Positions 1-7,356 are shown, counted from the stretch's first letter. The stretch is DNA of 9,008 nucleotides from an uncultured Azospirillum sp. (GCA_937960755.1 CALGOL010000204.1:1-9008); one strand, 5' to 3'. Numbers and translations: made by a program. The notes: generated by a model from the letters alone, not told the origin.

Positions 1-1
1 C

Positions 2-1252
2 GCCGGCCGGGTGTGGATCGACGTCGGCGAACGGGAAAAGGCGGAAACCGCATGGCGCGCCGCCGTCGCCGCCGATCCGGCGTGCGCCCCGGCGCAAGCG
101 CTGTTGGGCGAACTGCTGGCGCTGCGGTCCGGTTTGTCGGAAATCGCCGCTGGGCGCCCCTTCGTCGCCGACCGTCTGGCGGGGGAGGAGGCGGCGGCGG
201 CGCTGGCGGCGGCCTACGCCGCCGATCCGTCCGATAGGGAATCCGCGCGCCAACGTTTCGCCATTGTCGAAACCATGGCGAAAATCGGCGTGGCGTCCGA
301 TGATTTATTGGCGCGGACAGCCCGCGACGCTTGGGATTGGCTGCGTCGCGCGCCTAAAGACGTCGAAGCGGCGGCGGTGATTGGCTTCCACGCCTATCGC
401 CGCGGCAGGCTGGCGGCGGCGGCGGCGCTTAATCGCCGTTTTCTGCGTCGTTTCACCGCCGACGAGATCTTGCGCCATCACGAGTTGGGCGTATGGGCGA
501 TGCTGCGGGCGGAGCCGCGTTTTCTTGACGGGTTGGAGTCGGGGGACGCCGCCGCGGCGCGACTGACGCCGCTGGAGGCGCTGGGCGACCCGGCGGCGCA
601 AGACGTCGGCGCGCCGGCGGTGATGCTGAGTTGTGACGACCGCTATTTCCGTCGTTTCGCCCCCGCCATGCTGGAATCCCTGGCGCGGCGCATGCCGGGC
701 GCCGCCGTCGTCTTTCATGTGGTTAATCCGTCGACGGAAAGCTTGGAGGACCTGGCGCGATGGCGGCGCGACCGGCGTTTCGCCTTCGGTTGTTCGGTGG
801 AGCGGACCGATTTCACCGGCTGGCCCGACGCCAAGCGCCTGTCTTATTACGCCGCCGGGCGCTTTATGCGGGCGCATCAATGGTTTCGGCGGCTGGGCCG
901 GCCGTTGATCGTCTTGGACGTCGACGCCACGGTTAACACCGATTTGCGCGTTTTGGCGGCGGAGATGACGGGTTATGACGTCGGTTTGCTGATTGATCCG
1001 CGCGGCCGCGGCCCGTCCCGCGACATCACCGTTTGTTTCAACTATTACAACGATACGCCAGCCGGCGCCGAGTACCTGTCGCGCACCGCGGCTTATATCG
1101 GCTGGTTCTTGGCGCAGCCCGCCGTCTATTGGCTGCTGGACCAAACGGCGCATTACGCCGTCTGTTGGCGGATGGAGCGACGCGGCGCTTTGCGGGTTCG
1201 GCGCTACGATTTTCTAAACTTCCCTCACTGCTCTTTCATCGGCGCCAAATAG
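2..1252 (+). CDS. TPR-like protein with C-terminal GT-A-like glycosyltransferase domain (5' partial)
   Basis: The frame is open from base 2 with no stop, and the first residues read straight into a TPR-like helix pair (WIDVGEREKAETAWRAAV then ADPACAPAQALLGELLAL). The GTG at 11 is therefore probably internal and the true start lies upstream. Numbering from that GTG, residues 1-40 are TPR-like, 60-200 are alanine-rich and helical, and from about 203 a new domain begins (VMLSCDDRYF, then AVVFHVVNPS). It carries LDVDATVNTDL at 302-312, whose DVD resembles the metal and sugar-nucleotide binding DxD motif of GT-A glycosyltransferases. No signal peptide or membrane segment is visible in the part present. 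Inferred role: transfer of a sugar to a surface glycan or a protein, as in other TPR-glycosyltransferase fusions; donor and acceptor cannot be read. It ends 25 bases before the rhodanese gene on the same strand, so the two may be co-transcribed. The family call is moderate. Confidence 0.75.
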   Translation, partial: AGRVWIDVGEREKAETAWRAAVAADPACAPAQALLGELLALRSGLSEIAAGRPFVADRLAGEEAAAALAAAYAADPSDRESARQRFAIVETMAKIGVASDDLLARTARDAWDWLRRAPKDVEAAAVIGFHAYRRGRLAAAAALNRRFLRRFTADEILRHHELGVWAMLRAEPRFLDGLESGDAAAARLTPLEALGDPAAQDVGAPAVMLSCDDRYFRRFAPAMLESLARRMPGAAVVFHVVNPSTESLEDLARWRRDRRFAFGCSVERTDFTGWPDAKRLSYYAAGRFMRAHQWFRRLGRPLIVLDVDATVNTDLRVLAAEMTGYDVGLLIDPRGRGPSRDITVCFNYYNDTPAGAEYLSRTAAYIGWFLAQPAVYWLLDQTAHYAVCWRMERRGALRVRRYDFLNFPHCSFIGAK

Positions 1253-1277
1253 GCGACGTAACAAACGGAAGCGGAAT

Positions 1278-1709
1278 ATGAGCGACGAGCTGTTAACGAT
1301 ATTGCTGATTGTCGCCGCCTTCGCCGCTTTGGCGTGGCCGCGGCTGCGCGCCCGGTTAGGCATGGGGCGCGGCCTGCCGGCGGGGGAAATCAAGGCGCGG
1401 CTGGAGTCCGGCGGCGATGTGGTGGTGCTGGACGTTCGCAATGAAAACGAGGTCGCGGCGGGCTCGCTGCCCGGCGCCGTCAATATTCCCTTGCCGGCGC
1501 TGCCGAGTCGCATCGGCGAATTGATAGAGGTCATGTCCGGCCGTCCCGACGCCGGAATCGTGCTGGTGTGTCAGAGCGGACCACGCGCCGAACGGGCGGC
1601 GACGATCTTGATGGCCGCTGGGTTACGCAAACTCGCCGTGCTGAAAGGCGGCGTGACGGCGTGGCGCAACGCCGGGTACGCACTCGAATACGTTACACAA
1701 AAGAAATAA
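1278..1709 (+). CDS. Membrane-anchored rhodanese-like sulfurtransferase
   Basis: This 143-residue protein begins with one hydrophobic segment (about residues 5-20, LLTILLIVAAFAALAW) followed by a basic stretch (RLRARLG), which suggests an N-terminal membrane anchor with the domain on the cytoplasmic side. Residues 34-136 form a single rhodanese domain: VVVLDVRNENEVAAGSLPGAVNIP is the usual DVR...G-H/A-I-P region (about 48-71), and CQSGPRAERAA at 98-108 is the active-site loop with catalytic Cys98. The tail GGVTAWRNAGY is the typical domain end. The family moves sulfane sulfur from thiosulfate or persulfides to thiol acceptors; the donor and acceptor here are unknown. The ATG is preceded by a purine-rich GGAAGCGGA Shine-Dalgarno-like stretch. 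It sits 25 bases after the glycosyltransferase gene, so it may be read from the same transcript. The domain call is firm, the physiological role is not. Confidence 0.9.
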   Translation: MSDELLTILLIVAAFAALAWPRLRARLGMGRGLPAGEIKARLESGGDVVVLDVRNENEVAAGSLPGAVNIPLPALPSRIGELIEVMSGRPDAGIVLVCQSGPRAERAATILMAAGLRKLAVLKGGVTAWRNAGYALEYVTQKK

Positions 1710-1844
1710 TCGTACCTTTAGGCTTTACGTTTTTCTTCGAAGTCGCATAATCATATTGCCTTCCCGATGGATTTTTTTTGCGCATTGCTAATAAGCGCGT
1801 GATCGTCGGGGCATATTAGCGATTTCTATCGCCTAGGAGATTGC
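1710..1844. other. AT-rich intergenic gap before the histidine kinase gene
   Basis: These 135 bases are much richer in A and T than the genes around them. CGTA at 1711-1714 and TACG at 1726-1729 can pair, with CC/GG inside, and are followed by five T (1730-1734). This is a weak terminator-like element for the rhodanese gene. A second run of eight T lies at 1772-1779 without a clear stem before it. Downstream are two inverted repeats (listed separately) and the kinase Shine-Dalgarno AGGAGA at 1835-1840, five bases from its ATG. The kinase promoter probably lies here, but I cannot place -35 and -10 boxes with confidence. Confidence 0.4.
1787..1820. promoter_or_regulatory. Inverted repeat upstream of the histidine kinase, possible operator
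   Basis: GCTAATA at 1787-1793 is perfectly inverted as TATTAGC at 1814-1820, with 20 bases between. A second small hairpin, GCGAT-TTCT-ATCGC at 1819-1832, abuts the kinase Shine-Dalgarno. In AT-rich intergenic DNA of a GC-rich genome, a regulator site is possible, but 7 bp is short enough to arise by chance. Confidence 0.25.
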
Positions 1845-3227
1845 ATGTTGGCTGACGCCGCTGATAGGTCCATCGCCGAATCGGCTTTATCGCCGGCAGT
1901 ATCGGTGGTGCGGGCCGTGGTCGCCGCCTGCCCGTCGCCGTTGGCTGCGGTCGATGATGGCGGCCGGGTTTTAGCGGTCAATCAGGCGTTTTGCGCCGCC
2001 GTCGGTTGGGCGGAACCGCCGCAAGAAGGGGCGCGGCCTGACTTTCCCGCCGACGCTATGCTGACTGATTTGGCGTTAGACAACGCGCCGGGAGTGCGAC
2101 TGGTCGCCTTGCCGGCGTCGGAAATGCCGAACCGGTTGATTAACGCGCTGCCGGCGATGATTAGCGCCCGTGACGCCCAAGGCCGCTATCTGCTGATGAA
2201 CGCCTATCAGGCGGCGCATTTCGGCGTCGCCGCCGACCGGGTGATCGGGCGGCGCTTGCGTGATCTGGCTGGGGAGCATTTTAGCGATCACCTTGCTGAT
2301 ATTGATGAGAAAATTATTCGCACCGGCTGCCCGGTCGGCTTTTTTGAAGTGGACGGCGCCGGGGTCGATGGCGAATTGCGCAACTGGCTCGCCTTCAAAG
2401 GCCCGTTGCGCGCCGCGGACGGCGGCGTCGACGGGGTCGCCTTCATGGCGGTGGACGTCACGGAGCGCAAAGGGCTGGAGGAGGCCTTGCATATGGCCAA
2501 GGCGCGGGCGGAAGAAGCGGTGCGCACCCGCGGCCGTTATCTCGCCACCATGGGCCATGAATTGCGCACGCCGCTGCATTCCATCGTCGGCTTTTCAGAG
2601 TTTTTGGCGCAGGAAACGTTAGGGCCGATGGGGCATCCCACCTACCGCGATTATGCGCAAGACATCGTCGCCGCCGGGCGGCATTTGCTGGATTTAGTGA
2701 ACGACATCCTCGATATGGCGCGGCTGGAGGCCGGCCGCCTGCCATTGGAGGAGGAGGCGCTCGACCTGGAACGCATCGCCGCCGATGTGGTGCGCATGTT
2801 GGCGCTGCCCGCCCGGCACAAGAACATCAAGATCACGGTGGAAGCGTCGCCGCGCCCGCCGCAGATCATCGCCGATGTGCGCCGCATTCGCCAGATCATC
2901 GTCAATCTGTTGAGCAACGCCGTCAAATTCACCCCCGAAGGCGGCAATATCGCCATCGGCTTGGGGCAGTTCGACAATGGCGACGTGTTTATTGAAGTGC
3001 GCGACGACGGCGTCGGGATCAAGCCCGAAGACATGGCGCTGGTTTTGACGCCGTTCGGCCGGGTGATCGAGGCGGGCGTTCCGGTGCAGGAAGGCGCCGG
3101 TCTGGGGTTGCCGCTGGTCAAAGCCTTGGTCGAAGCCCACGGCGGGCGGTTCGACCTGACCAGCGCTCCCGGCGAAGGCACGCGCGCCCGAATCGTGCTG
3201 CCGCGCTACCGGCTGCGGCCGACGTGA
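1845..3227 (+). CDS. Soluble PAS-domain sensor histidine kinase (orphan)
   Basis: A 460-residue hybrid of sensing and kinase domains with no membrane segment, so it should act in the cytoplasm. A weak first PAS-like segment covers about 22-60 (SPLAAVDDGGRVLAVNQAFC). A clearer PAS domain covers about 96-206, ending in the PAC signature VAFMAVDVTERKGLEEAL. A short coiled linker leads to HisKA with the phospho-acceptor His238 in GHELRTPLHSIVGF. The ATPase domain has the N box (QIIVNLLSNAVKF, 350-362), G1 (DDGVGI, 387-392), F box (TPFGRV), G2 (GAGLGL, 417-422) and G3 (GEGT, 443-446). All catalytic motifs look intact. AGGAGA five bases before the ATG supports the start. No response regulator is adjacent, so its partner is encoded elsewhere. 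The F box resembles PleC/DivJ-type alphaproteobacterial kinases. The PAS ligand is unknown. Confidence 0.95.
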   Translation: MLADAADRSIAESALSPAVSVVRAVVAACPSPLAAVDDGGRVLAVNQAFCAAVGWAEPPQEGARPDFPADAMLTDLALDNAPGVRLVALPASEMPNRLINALPAMISARDAQGRYLLMNAYQAAHFGVAADRVIGRRLRDLAGEHFSDHLADIDEKIIRTGCPVGFFEVDGAGVDGELRNWLAFKGPLRAADGGVDGVAFMAVDVTERKGLEEALHMAKARAEEAVRTRGRYLATMGHELRTPLHSIVGFSEFLAQETLGPMGHPTYRDYAQDIVAAGRHLLDLVNDILDMARLEAGRLPLEEEALDLERIAADVVRMLALPARHKNIKITVEASPRPPQIIADVRRIRQIIVNLLSNAVKFTPEGGNIAIGLGQFDNGDVFIEVRDDGVGIKPEDMALVLTPFGRVIEAGVPVQEGAGLGLPLVKALVEAHGGRFDLTSAPGEGTRARIVLPRYRLRPT

Positions 3228-3245
3228 CGCGGCGCCCTTGCGGCG

Positions 3246-4319
3246 TTATTCGTCGCCCAGACGCTTCTTGATCGCGGCGACGTCGTCGAAAACCCGGCGC
3301 ATGCGGCGCAGGTTCTTAACCTGTTCAAAGAAATCCTTGCGCGGAATGGCGGGATAGCCGATTTCGATGCTGCGCGGCGGCACATCGTGGCCGACGCCGG
3401 AACAGGCGCCGATCAGCACGTCGGAACCGATATTGACATGATCGGCGACGCCGACCTGACCCGCCAACACCACCCGGTCGCCGATGACGGCTGAACCGGC
3501 GATGCCGACCTGGCCGCACAGCATGCAGTTTTCACCAACCTGCACGTTATGGCCGATCTGCACCAAGTTATCCAACTTCGTGCCGGAACCGATGCGGGTG
3601 TCGGTCAGCGTGCCGCGGTCGATGGCGGCGCCGGCGCCGATTTCGACATTGTCCCCCAGCACCACTGATCCCAACGAATTGATGCGCAAGATGGTGTGAT
3701 TGGTGGCGCCGATGACGCCGGTGCGCTTGGCGGTCTCCACCGAGCCCGGCTCCGGCGTGACGAAGCTGAAGCCGTCGCCGCCGATCACCGCGTTGGGCTG
3801 AATAACGCATCCAGCGCCCATCACCACCCGCTCGCCGATGCGGGCGCCGGCGTGGATCAGGCTGCGGGCGCCGACAACCGCGTCGCGGCCGATGGAGGCG
3901 TGCGACTGCACCGCCACGCCGTCCCCCAGCTTGGCGCCGGGGCCGACCATGACGAAGGGGCCGATGGAAACGTCGTCGCCCAACTGGGCGTCGGGATGCA
4001 CCCAAGCGGTGGGATGAATCCCCGGTTCGGCCCACACCGGGCGCTCGTAAAGGTGCGACAGCCCGGCCATCGCCAGCCGTGGCCGTCCCACCTCGATCCA
4101 CCCCGCCAACCCGGCGTCTTCCGGCGGGGTTGCGCCCGCCGCCAGCACCGCCGCCTTGGCCTTGCCGCCGGCCAGCAGCGGCAACAGCTTAGGCTCCATC
4201 GCCGCCGCCAGATCGCCGTCGCCTTGCACGTCGGCTGGATGGACGACGCGACTGATTTCAATGTCGCCGTCGCCGATCAGCTTGGCGTTAAGGGCTTCGG
4301 CGATGACGAACAGGCGCAT
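3246..4319 (-). CDS. lpxD: UDP-3-O-(3-hydroxyacyl)glucosamine N-acyltransferase (LpxD)
   Basis: LpxD transfers a 3-hydroxyacyl chain from acyl carrier protein to the 2-amino group of UDP-3-O-acylglucosamine, the third step of lipid A synthesis, in the cytoplasm. The 357 residues show an N-terminal uridine-binding-type domain (about 1-98), then a long left-handed beta-helix of hexapeptide repeats (about 100-310; for example IGDRVV, LGDNVEIGAG), and a C-terminal helical arm (FFEQVKNLRRMRRVFDDVAAIKKRL). His257 in QIGHNV matches the catalytic histidine position of E. coli LpxD (His239), and His294 in ADHVNIG the second active-site histidine. The GGDGFSFVTPE segment and the longer loop after it resemble alphaproteobacterial LpxD. 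Its N-terminal domain lacks the usual FLANPKY-like stretch. GGGAG eight bases before the ATG supports the start. It lies 33 bases after eno, suggesting co-transcription. It could be a second lpxD copy. Confidence 0.93.
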   Translation of the reverse strand: MRLFVIAEALNAKLIGDGDIEISRVVHPADVQGDGDLAAAMEPKLLPLLAGGKAKAAVLAAGATPPEDAGLAGWIEVGRPRLAMAGLSHLYERPVWAEPGIHPTAWVHPDAQLGDDVSIGPFVMVGPGAKLGDGVAVQSHASIGRDAVVGARSLIHAGARIGERVVMGAGCVIQPNAVIGGDGFSFVTPEPGSVETAKRTGVIGATNHTILRINSLGSVVLGDNVEIGAGAAIDRGTLTDTRIGSGTKLDNLVQIGHNVQVGENCMLCGQVGIAGSAVIGDRVVLAGQVGVADHVNIGSDVLIGACSGVGHDVPPRSIEIGYPAIPRKDFFEQVKNLRRMRRVFDDVAAIKKRLGDE

Positions 4320-4352
4320 GACGACGGCTCCCGGCTGGCGGTTTAAAACGGC

Positions 4353-5630
4353 TTAGCCCTTGAGGATGCCGCGGCCGGCGAAGCGGGCGGCTTTGCCGAG
4401 CTGTTCTTCAATGCGGATCAACTGGTTGTACTTCGCCAACCGGTCCGAACGCGACAGCGAGCCGGTCTTGATCTGGCCGCAGTTGGTGGCGACCGCCAGA
4501 TCGGCGATGGTGCTGTCTTCGGTTTCGCCGGAACGGTGCGACAGCACGGCGGTGTAGCCGGCCTTGTGCGCCATATCGACGGCTTCCAGGGTTTCCGACA
4601 GGGTGCCGATCTGGTTGACCTTCACCAAAATCGAGTTGGCGACGCCCTTCTTAATGCCGTCGCGCAGGCGGGCCGGGTTGGTGACGAACAAATCGTCGCC
4701 GACCAACTGCACCTTGTTGCCGATGGCGTCGGTCAGCGCCTTCCAGCCGTCCCAATCGTCTTCCGACATGCCGTCTTCGATGGAGATGATCGGATAGCGG
4801 CCGACCAGATCGGCCCAATAGGCCACCATCTGATCCGGGGTCAGCGACTTGCCTTCGCCGGCCAGCTCGTAACGGCCGTTCTTGAAGAATTCGGTGGAGG
4901 CGGCGTCGAGCGCCAGCATGACGTCGTCGCCGGGCTTGTAGCCGGCGGCTTCAATCGCCTTCATCACGAAGCCCAGCGCTTCGTCGGTCGAGCCGATGTT
5001 GGGGGCGAAGCCGCCTTCGTCGCCGACGTTGGTGTTGTGGCCGGCGTCCTTCAGCTTCTTCTTCAGCGCCTGGAAGATTTCAGCGCCCATGCGGATGGCG
5101 TCGGCCCCGGTTTCGGCCCCCACCGGCATAATCATGAACTCTTGAATGTCGATGGGGTTGTCGGCGTGGGCGCCGCCGTTGATGATGTTCATCATCGGCA
5201 CCGGCAGCAGGGTGGAGAAAGCTCCGCCAACGTAACGATAAAGCGGCAGGCCGGCGTCGGCGGCGGAAGCCTTGGCCACCGCCAGCGACACGCCGAGGAT
5301 GGCGTTGGCGCCCAGGCGGGCCTTGTTGACCGTGCCGTCCAACTCGATCAATTGCAGGTCGATGTCGCGCTGATTGGCGGCGTCTTCGCCGATCAGGGTT
5401 TCGGCGATTTCACCGTTGACCGCTTCGACCGCCTTCAAGACGCCCTTGCCGCCGTAACGGCTCTTGTCGCCGTCGCGCAGTTCGACCGCTTCATGGGCGC
5501 CGGTGGAGGCCCCCGACGGCACCGCGGCGCGGCCGGCGGCGCCCGAATCCAACGTGACGTCCACTTCAACCGTCGGGTTGCCGCGGCTGTCGAGGATTTC
5601 ACGAGCGACGATATCGATAATGGCGGTCAT
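4353..5630 (-). CDS. eno: Enolase (phosphopyruvate hydratase)
   Basis: Enolase interconverts 2-phosphoglycerate and phosphoenolpyruvate in glycolysis and gluconeogenesis; it is cytoplasmic, and in many bacteria also part of the RNA degradosome. From the ATG at 5630 the protein is 425 residues, the usual bacterial length, starting MTAIIDIVAREILDSRGNPT. Key residues are visible: the mobile loop SGAST (39-43), His155, Glu164, Glu205 in GDEGG, the metal ligands Asp242, Glu285 and Asp312, Lys337, the signature LSHRSGET (363-370) and Lys388 in QIKTGS. A second in-frame ATG lies three codons upstream (5639). GAGGG at 5641-5645 sits ten bases before the 5630 ATG but only one base before the 5639 ATG, so I choose 5630. 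It is the first gene of a probable eno-lpxD operon and is divergent from ilvA. Confidence 0.98.
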   Translation of the reverse strand: MTAIIDIVAREILDSRGNPTVEVDVTLDSGAAGRAAVPSGASTGAHEAVELRDGDKSRYGGKGVLKAVEAVNGEIAETLIGEDAANQRDIDLQLIELDGTVNKARLGANAILGVSLAVAKASAADAGLPLYRYVGGAFSTLLPVPMMNIINGGAHADNPIDIQEFMIMPVGAETGADAIRMGAEIFQALKKKLKDAGHNTNVGDEGGFAPNIGSTDEALGFVMKAIEAAGYKPGDDVMLALDAASTEFFKNGRYELAGEGKSLTPDQMVAYWADLVGRYPIISIEDGMSEDDWDGWKALTDAIGNKVQLVGDDLFVTNPARLRDGIKKGVANSILVKVNQIGTLSETLEAVDMAHKAGYTAVLSHRSGETEDSTIADLAVATNCGQIKTGSLSRSDRLAKYNQLIRIEEQLGKAARFAGRGILKG

Positions 5631-5680
5631 GGGGCGCATTCCCTCAACGCAATTGGCCGAATGGCGAAAAACGAGGCACA

Positions 5681-5709
5681 GCGATAGACCGTGACGGCAG
5701 AGGATTCAA
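5681..5709 (-). promoter_or_regulatory. Candidate sigma-70-type promoter for eno-lpxD
   Basis: Read on the minus strand, TTGAAT (5709-5704) and TATCGC (5686-5681) are separated by 17 bases, a reasonable housekeeping spacing. This would give a leader of roughly 45 bases before the eno start at 5630, which contains the GAGGG Shine-Dalgarno. The -10 match is only partial, so this is a guess supported mainly by position. Confidence 0.35.
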
Positions 5710-5742
5710 GGCTTCAGCACACGCCGCGGCGCGGTTTTTTGC

Positions 5743-5803
5743 AGCGGGCGCCCGGTAAAGCGGCTATCACCGCTGAAACGCGACTGTAACCTCCTTTCAG
5801 CGG
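5743..5803 (+). promoter_or_regulatory. Inverted-repeat leader just upstream of ilvA
   Basis: CCGCTGAAA at 5770-5778 and TTTCAGCGG at 5795-5803 form a perfect 9-bp inverted repeat with a 16-base loop, ending 11 bases before the ilvA ATG. The base of the left arm, CCGCT (5770-5774), can instead pair with AGCGG at 5759-5763 (six-base loop). A third AGCGG lies at 5743-5747. The pairings exclude one another, as in a leader switch. The palindrome CGGGCGCCCG is at 5745-5754. No Shine-Dalgarno is evident between the repeat and the ATG. It could be a transcription factor operator or an RNA hairpin affecting ilvA expression. No leader peptide rich in Ile, Val, Leu or Thr codons was found, so classical attenuation is not supported. 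Confidence 0.4.
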
Positions 5804-5814
5804 CGATCCCGGCG

Positions 5815-7356
5815 ATGCAAGACTATATCCGTAGAATCCTCACCTCCCGCGTTTACGACGTCGCTATTGAAAGCCCGCTCGATCCGATGCCGCGGCTCTC
5901 TGAACGTTTGGGCCGCGCCGTCCGGCTGAAGCGGGAGGATTTGCAGCCGGTGTTCTCCTTCAAGCTGCGCGGCGCCTATAACAAAATGGCCGGGCTGGAC
6001 GAGGAGGCGTTGCGCCGCGGCGTCATCTGCGCGTCGGCCGGCAACCACGCCCAGGGCGTCGCCATGGCGGCGGAAAAGCTGGGGACCAAGGCGGTGATCG
6101 TCATGCCGCGCACCGCGCCGGCCATCAAGGTGCAGGCGGTCCGGCGCCGCGGCGCCAAGGTGGTGTTGCACGGCGACTCCTTCGACGAAGCCTACGCCCA
6201 CGCCCGCGCGCTGGAGGCGGAAAAGGGCCTGACCTTCATCCACCCTTACGACGATCCCGACGTTATCGCCGGACAAGCCACGGTGGGGCTGGAGATTCTG
6301 CGCCAGCACCCCGGCCCGATCGAAGCGATTTTCGTGCAGATCGGCGGCGGCGGTCTGGCGGCGGGCGTCGCCAGTTGCGTCAAGTTCCTGCGTCCCGACA
6401 TCCGCATCATCGGCGTCGAGCCGGAGGACGCCGCCAGCATGGCCGCCGCCATCGCGTCGGGCGAGCGGGTGGCCTTGGATCAGGTGGGGGCGTTCGCCGA
6501 CGGCGTCGCTGTGCGCCAGGCGGGGACTGAGACCTTCCGTATCTGCCAAAACCTGCTGGACGAAGTGATAACCGTCAGCACTGACGAGATTTGCGCGGCG
6601 ATCAAGGACGTGTTTGACGACACCCGCGCGGTTTCCGAACCGGCCGGGGCCTTGGGGCTGGCCGGGCTGAAGCGCTATGTCGAGCGCGGCGGGGCGGGGA
6701 CGGGCGGCGCCGATTCCTGCAAGGGCGCGCTGCTGGCGGTCAACAGCGGCGCCAACATGAACTTCGACCGCTTGCGCCACGTCGCCGAGCGGGCGCAGAT
6801 CGGCGAAGGGCGGGAGGCGCTTTTCGCCGTCACCATACCGGAGCAGCCGGGGGCGTATCGCCGCTTCGTTCAAGCGCTGGGGCGCCATGCGGTGACCGAG
6901 TTCAATTATCGCTATTCCGATCCCAAGCAGGCGCGGATTTTCGTCGGCGTCGAGGTGGGGGAGGGCGGCGACGGCAAGCAGAAGCTGTTCGACGGCTTGC
7001 GCGCCGAAGGCTACGGCGTGGTCGACATGTCCGATAACGAAATGGCGAAGGTTCACGTCCGCTACATGGTGGGCGGCTGCGTCGCCGGGCTGGAGAACGA
7101 ACTGGTCCACCGCTTCCAGTTCCCGGAGCGGCCGGGGGCTTTGCTGAAATTCCTCAACGACATGTCGCCGGACTGGAGCATCACCATGTTCCATTACCGC
7201 AACCACGGCGCCGATTACGGCCGGGTGCTGGCGGGGGTGCAGGTGCCGCCCAAGGACCGCGGCAAGTTCCGCCGTTATCTCGACCGGCTGGGCTATCCGT
7301 CGTGGGATGAGACCGACAACCCGGCCTATCGGTTTTTCTTGCAGGCGGGGGGGTGA
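5815..7356 (+). CDS. ilvA: Threonine ammonia-lyase, biosynthetic (IlvA)
   Basis: IlvA is a PLP enzyme that deaminates threonine to 2-oxobutanoate and ammonia, the first committed step to isoleucine, in the cytoplasm. Its 513 residues match the 514 of E. coli IlvA. Residues 1-320 are the fold type II catalytic domain: Lys50 in SFKLRGAY binds PLP, SAGNHAQG (74-81) is the substrate loop, and GGGG (177-180) holds the PLP phosphate. Two C-terminal ACT-like domains follow (about 335-408 and 430-505, with FPERPGALLKFL and YRNHGADYGRVLAGVQVP), the usual site of isoleucine inhibition and valine activation. This marks the biosynthetic form, not the short catabolic TdcB type. The start aligns with the family N-terminus, though no good Shine-Dalgarno precedes it. 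An inverted repeat ends 11 bases upstream. It is transcribed divergently from eno and followed by a REP-like hairpin. Confidence 0.97.
   Translation: MQDYIRRILTSRVYDVAIESPLDPMPRLSERLGRAVRLKREDLQPVFSFKLRGAYNKMAGLDEEALRRGVICASAGNHAQGVAMAAEKLGTKAVIVMPRTAPAIKVQAVRRRGAKVVLHGDSFDEAYAHARALEAEKGLTFIHPYDDPDVIAGQATVGLEILRQHPGPIEAIFVQIGGGGLAAGVASCVKFLRPDIRIIGVEPEDAASMAAAIASGERVALDQVGAFADGVAVRQAGTETFRICQNLLDEVITVSTDEICAAIKDVFDDTRAVSEPAGALGLAGLKRYVERGGAGTGGADSCKGALLAVNSGANMNFDRLRHVAERAQIGEGREALFAVTIPEQPGAYRRFVQALGRHAVTEFNYRYSDPKQARIFVGVEVGEGGDGKQKLFDGLRAEGYGVVDMSDNEMAKVHVRYMVGGCVAGLENELVHRFQFPERPGALLKFLNDMSPDWSITMFHYRNHGADYGRVLAGVQVPPKDRGKFRRYLDRLGYPSWDETDNPAYRFFLQAGG

Noticed and set aside
187..217. GCG-rich repeat in the first gene (also near 411-428) as a microsatellite
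   Set aside because: These encode short alanine runs in a helical region and fit the general codon bias; no phase-variation-type unit is kept perfectly.
3696..4346. 216-codon plus-strand frame opposite lpxD
   Set aside because: Its repetitive Gly/Asp/His-rich content reflects the hexapeptide repeats of lpxD read backwards.
5631..5639. Upstream ATG of eno at 5639
   Set aside because: GAGGG would be only one base from it; the ATG at 5630 has ten-base spacing and gives the usual enolase N-terminus.
4536..5687. 383-codon open frame on the plus strand opposite eno
   Set aside because: Shadow of the enolase gene: Val/Gly/His-rich composition, no domain, while the minus-strand frame is unmistakable enolase.
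5661..5687. Eight-codon ATG frame in the eno-ilvA gap as an ilvA leader peptide
   Set aside because: It has no Shine-Dalgarno and contains no Ile, Val, Leu or Thr codons.
5724..5740. GC-rich stretch followed by six T before ilvA, considered as an attenuator-type terminator
   Set aside because: The possible stem is only about three base pairs, because the palindrome leaves almost no loop, and no leader peptide precedes it.
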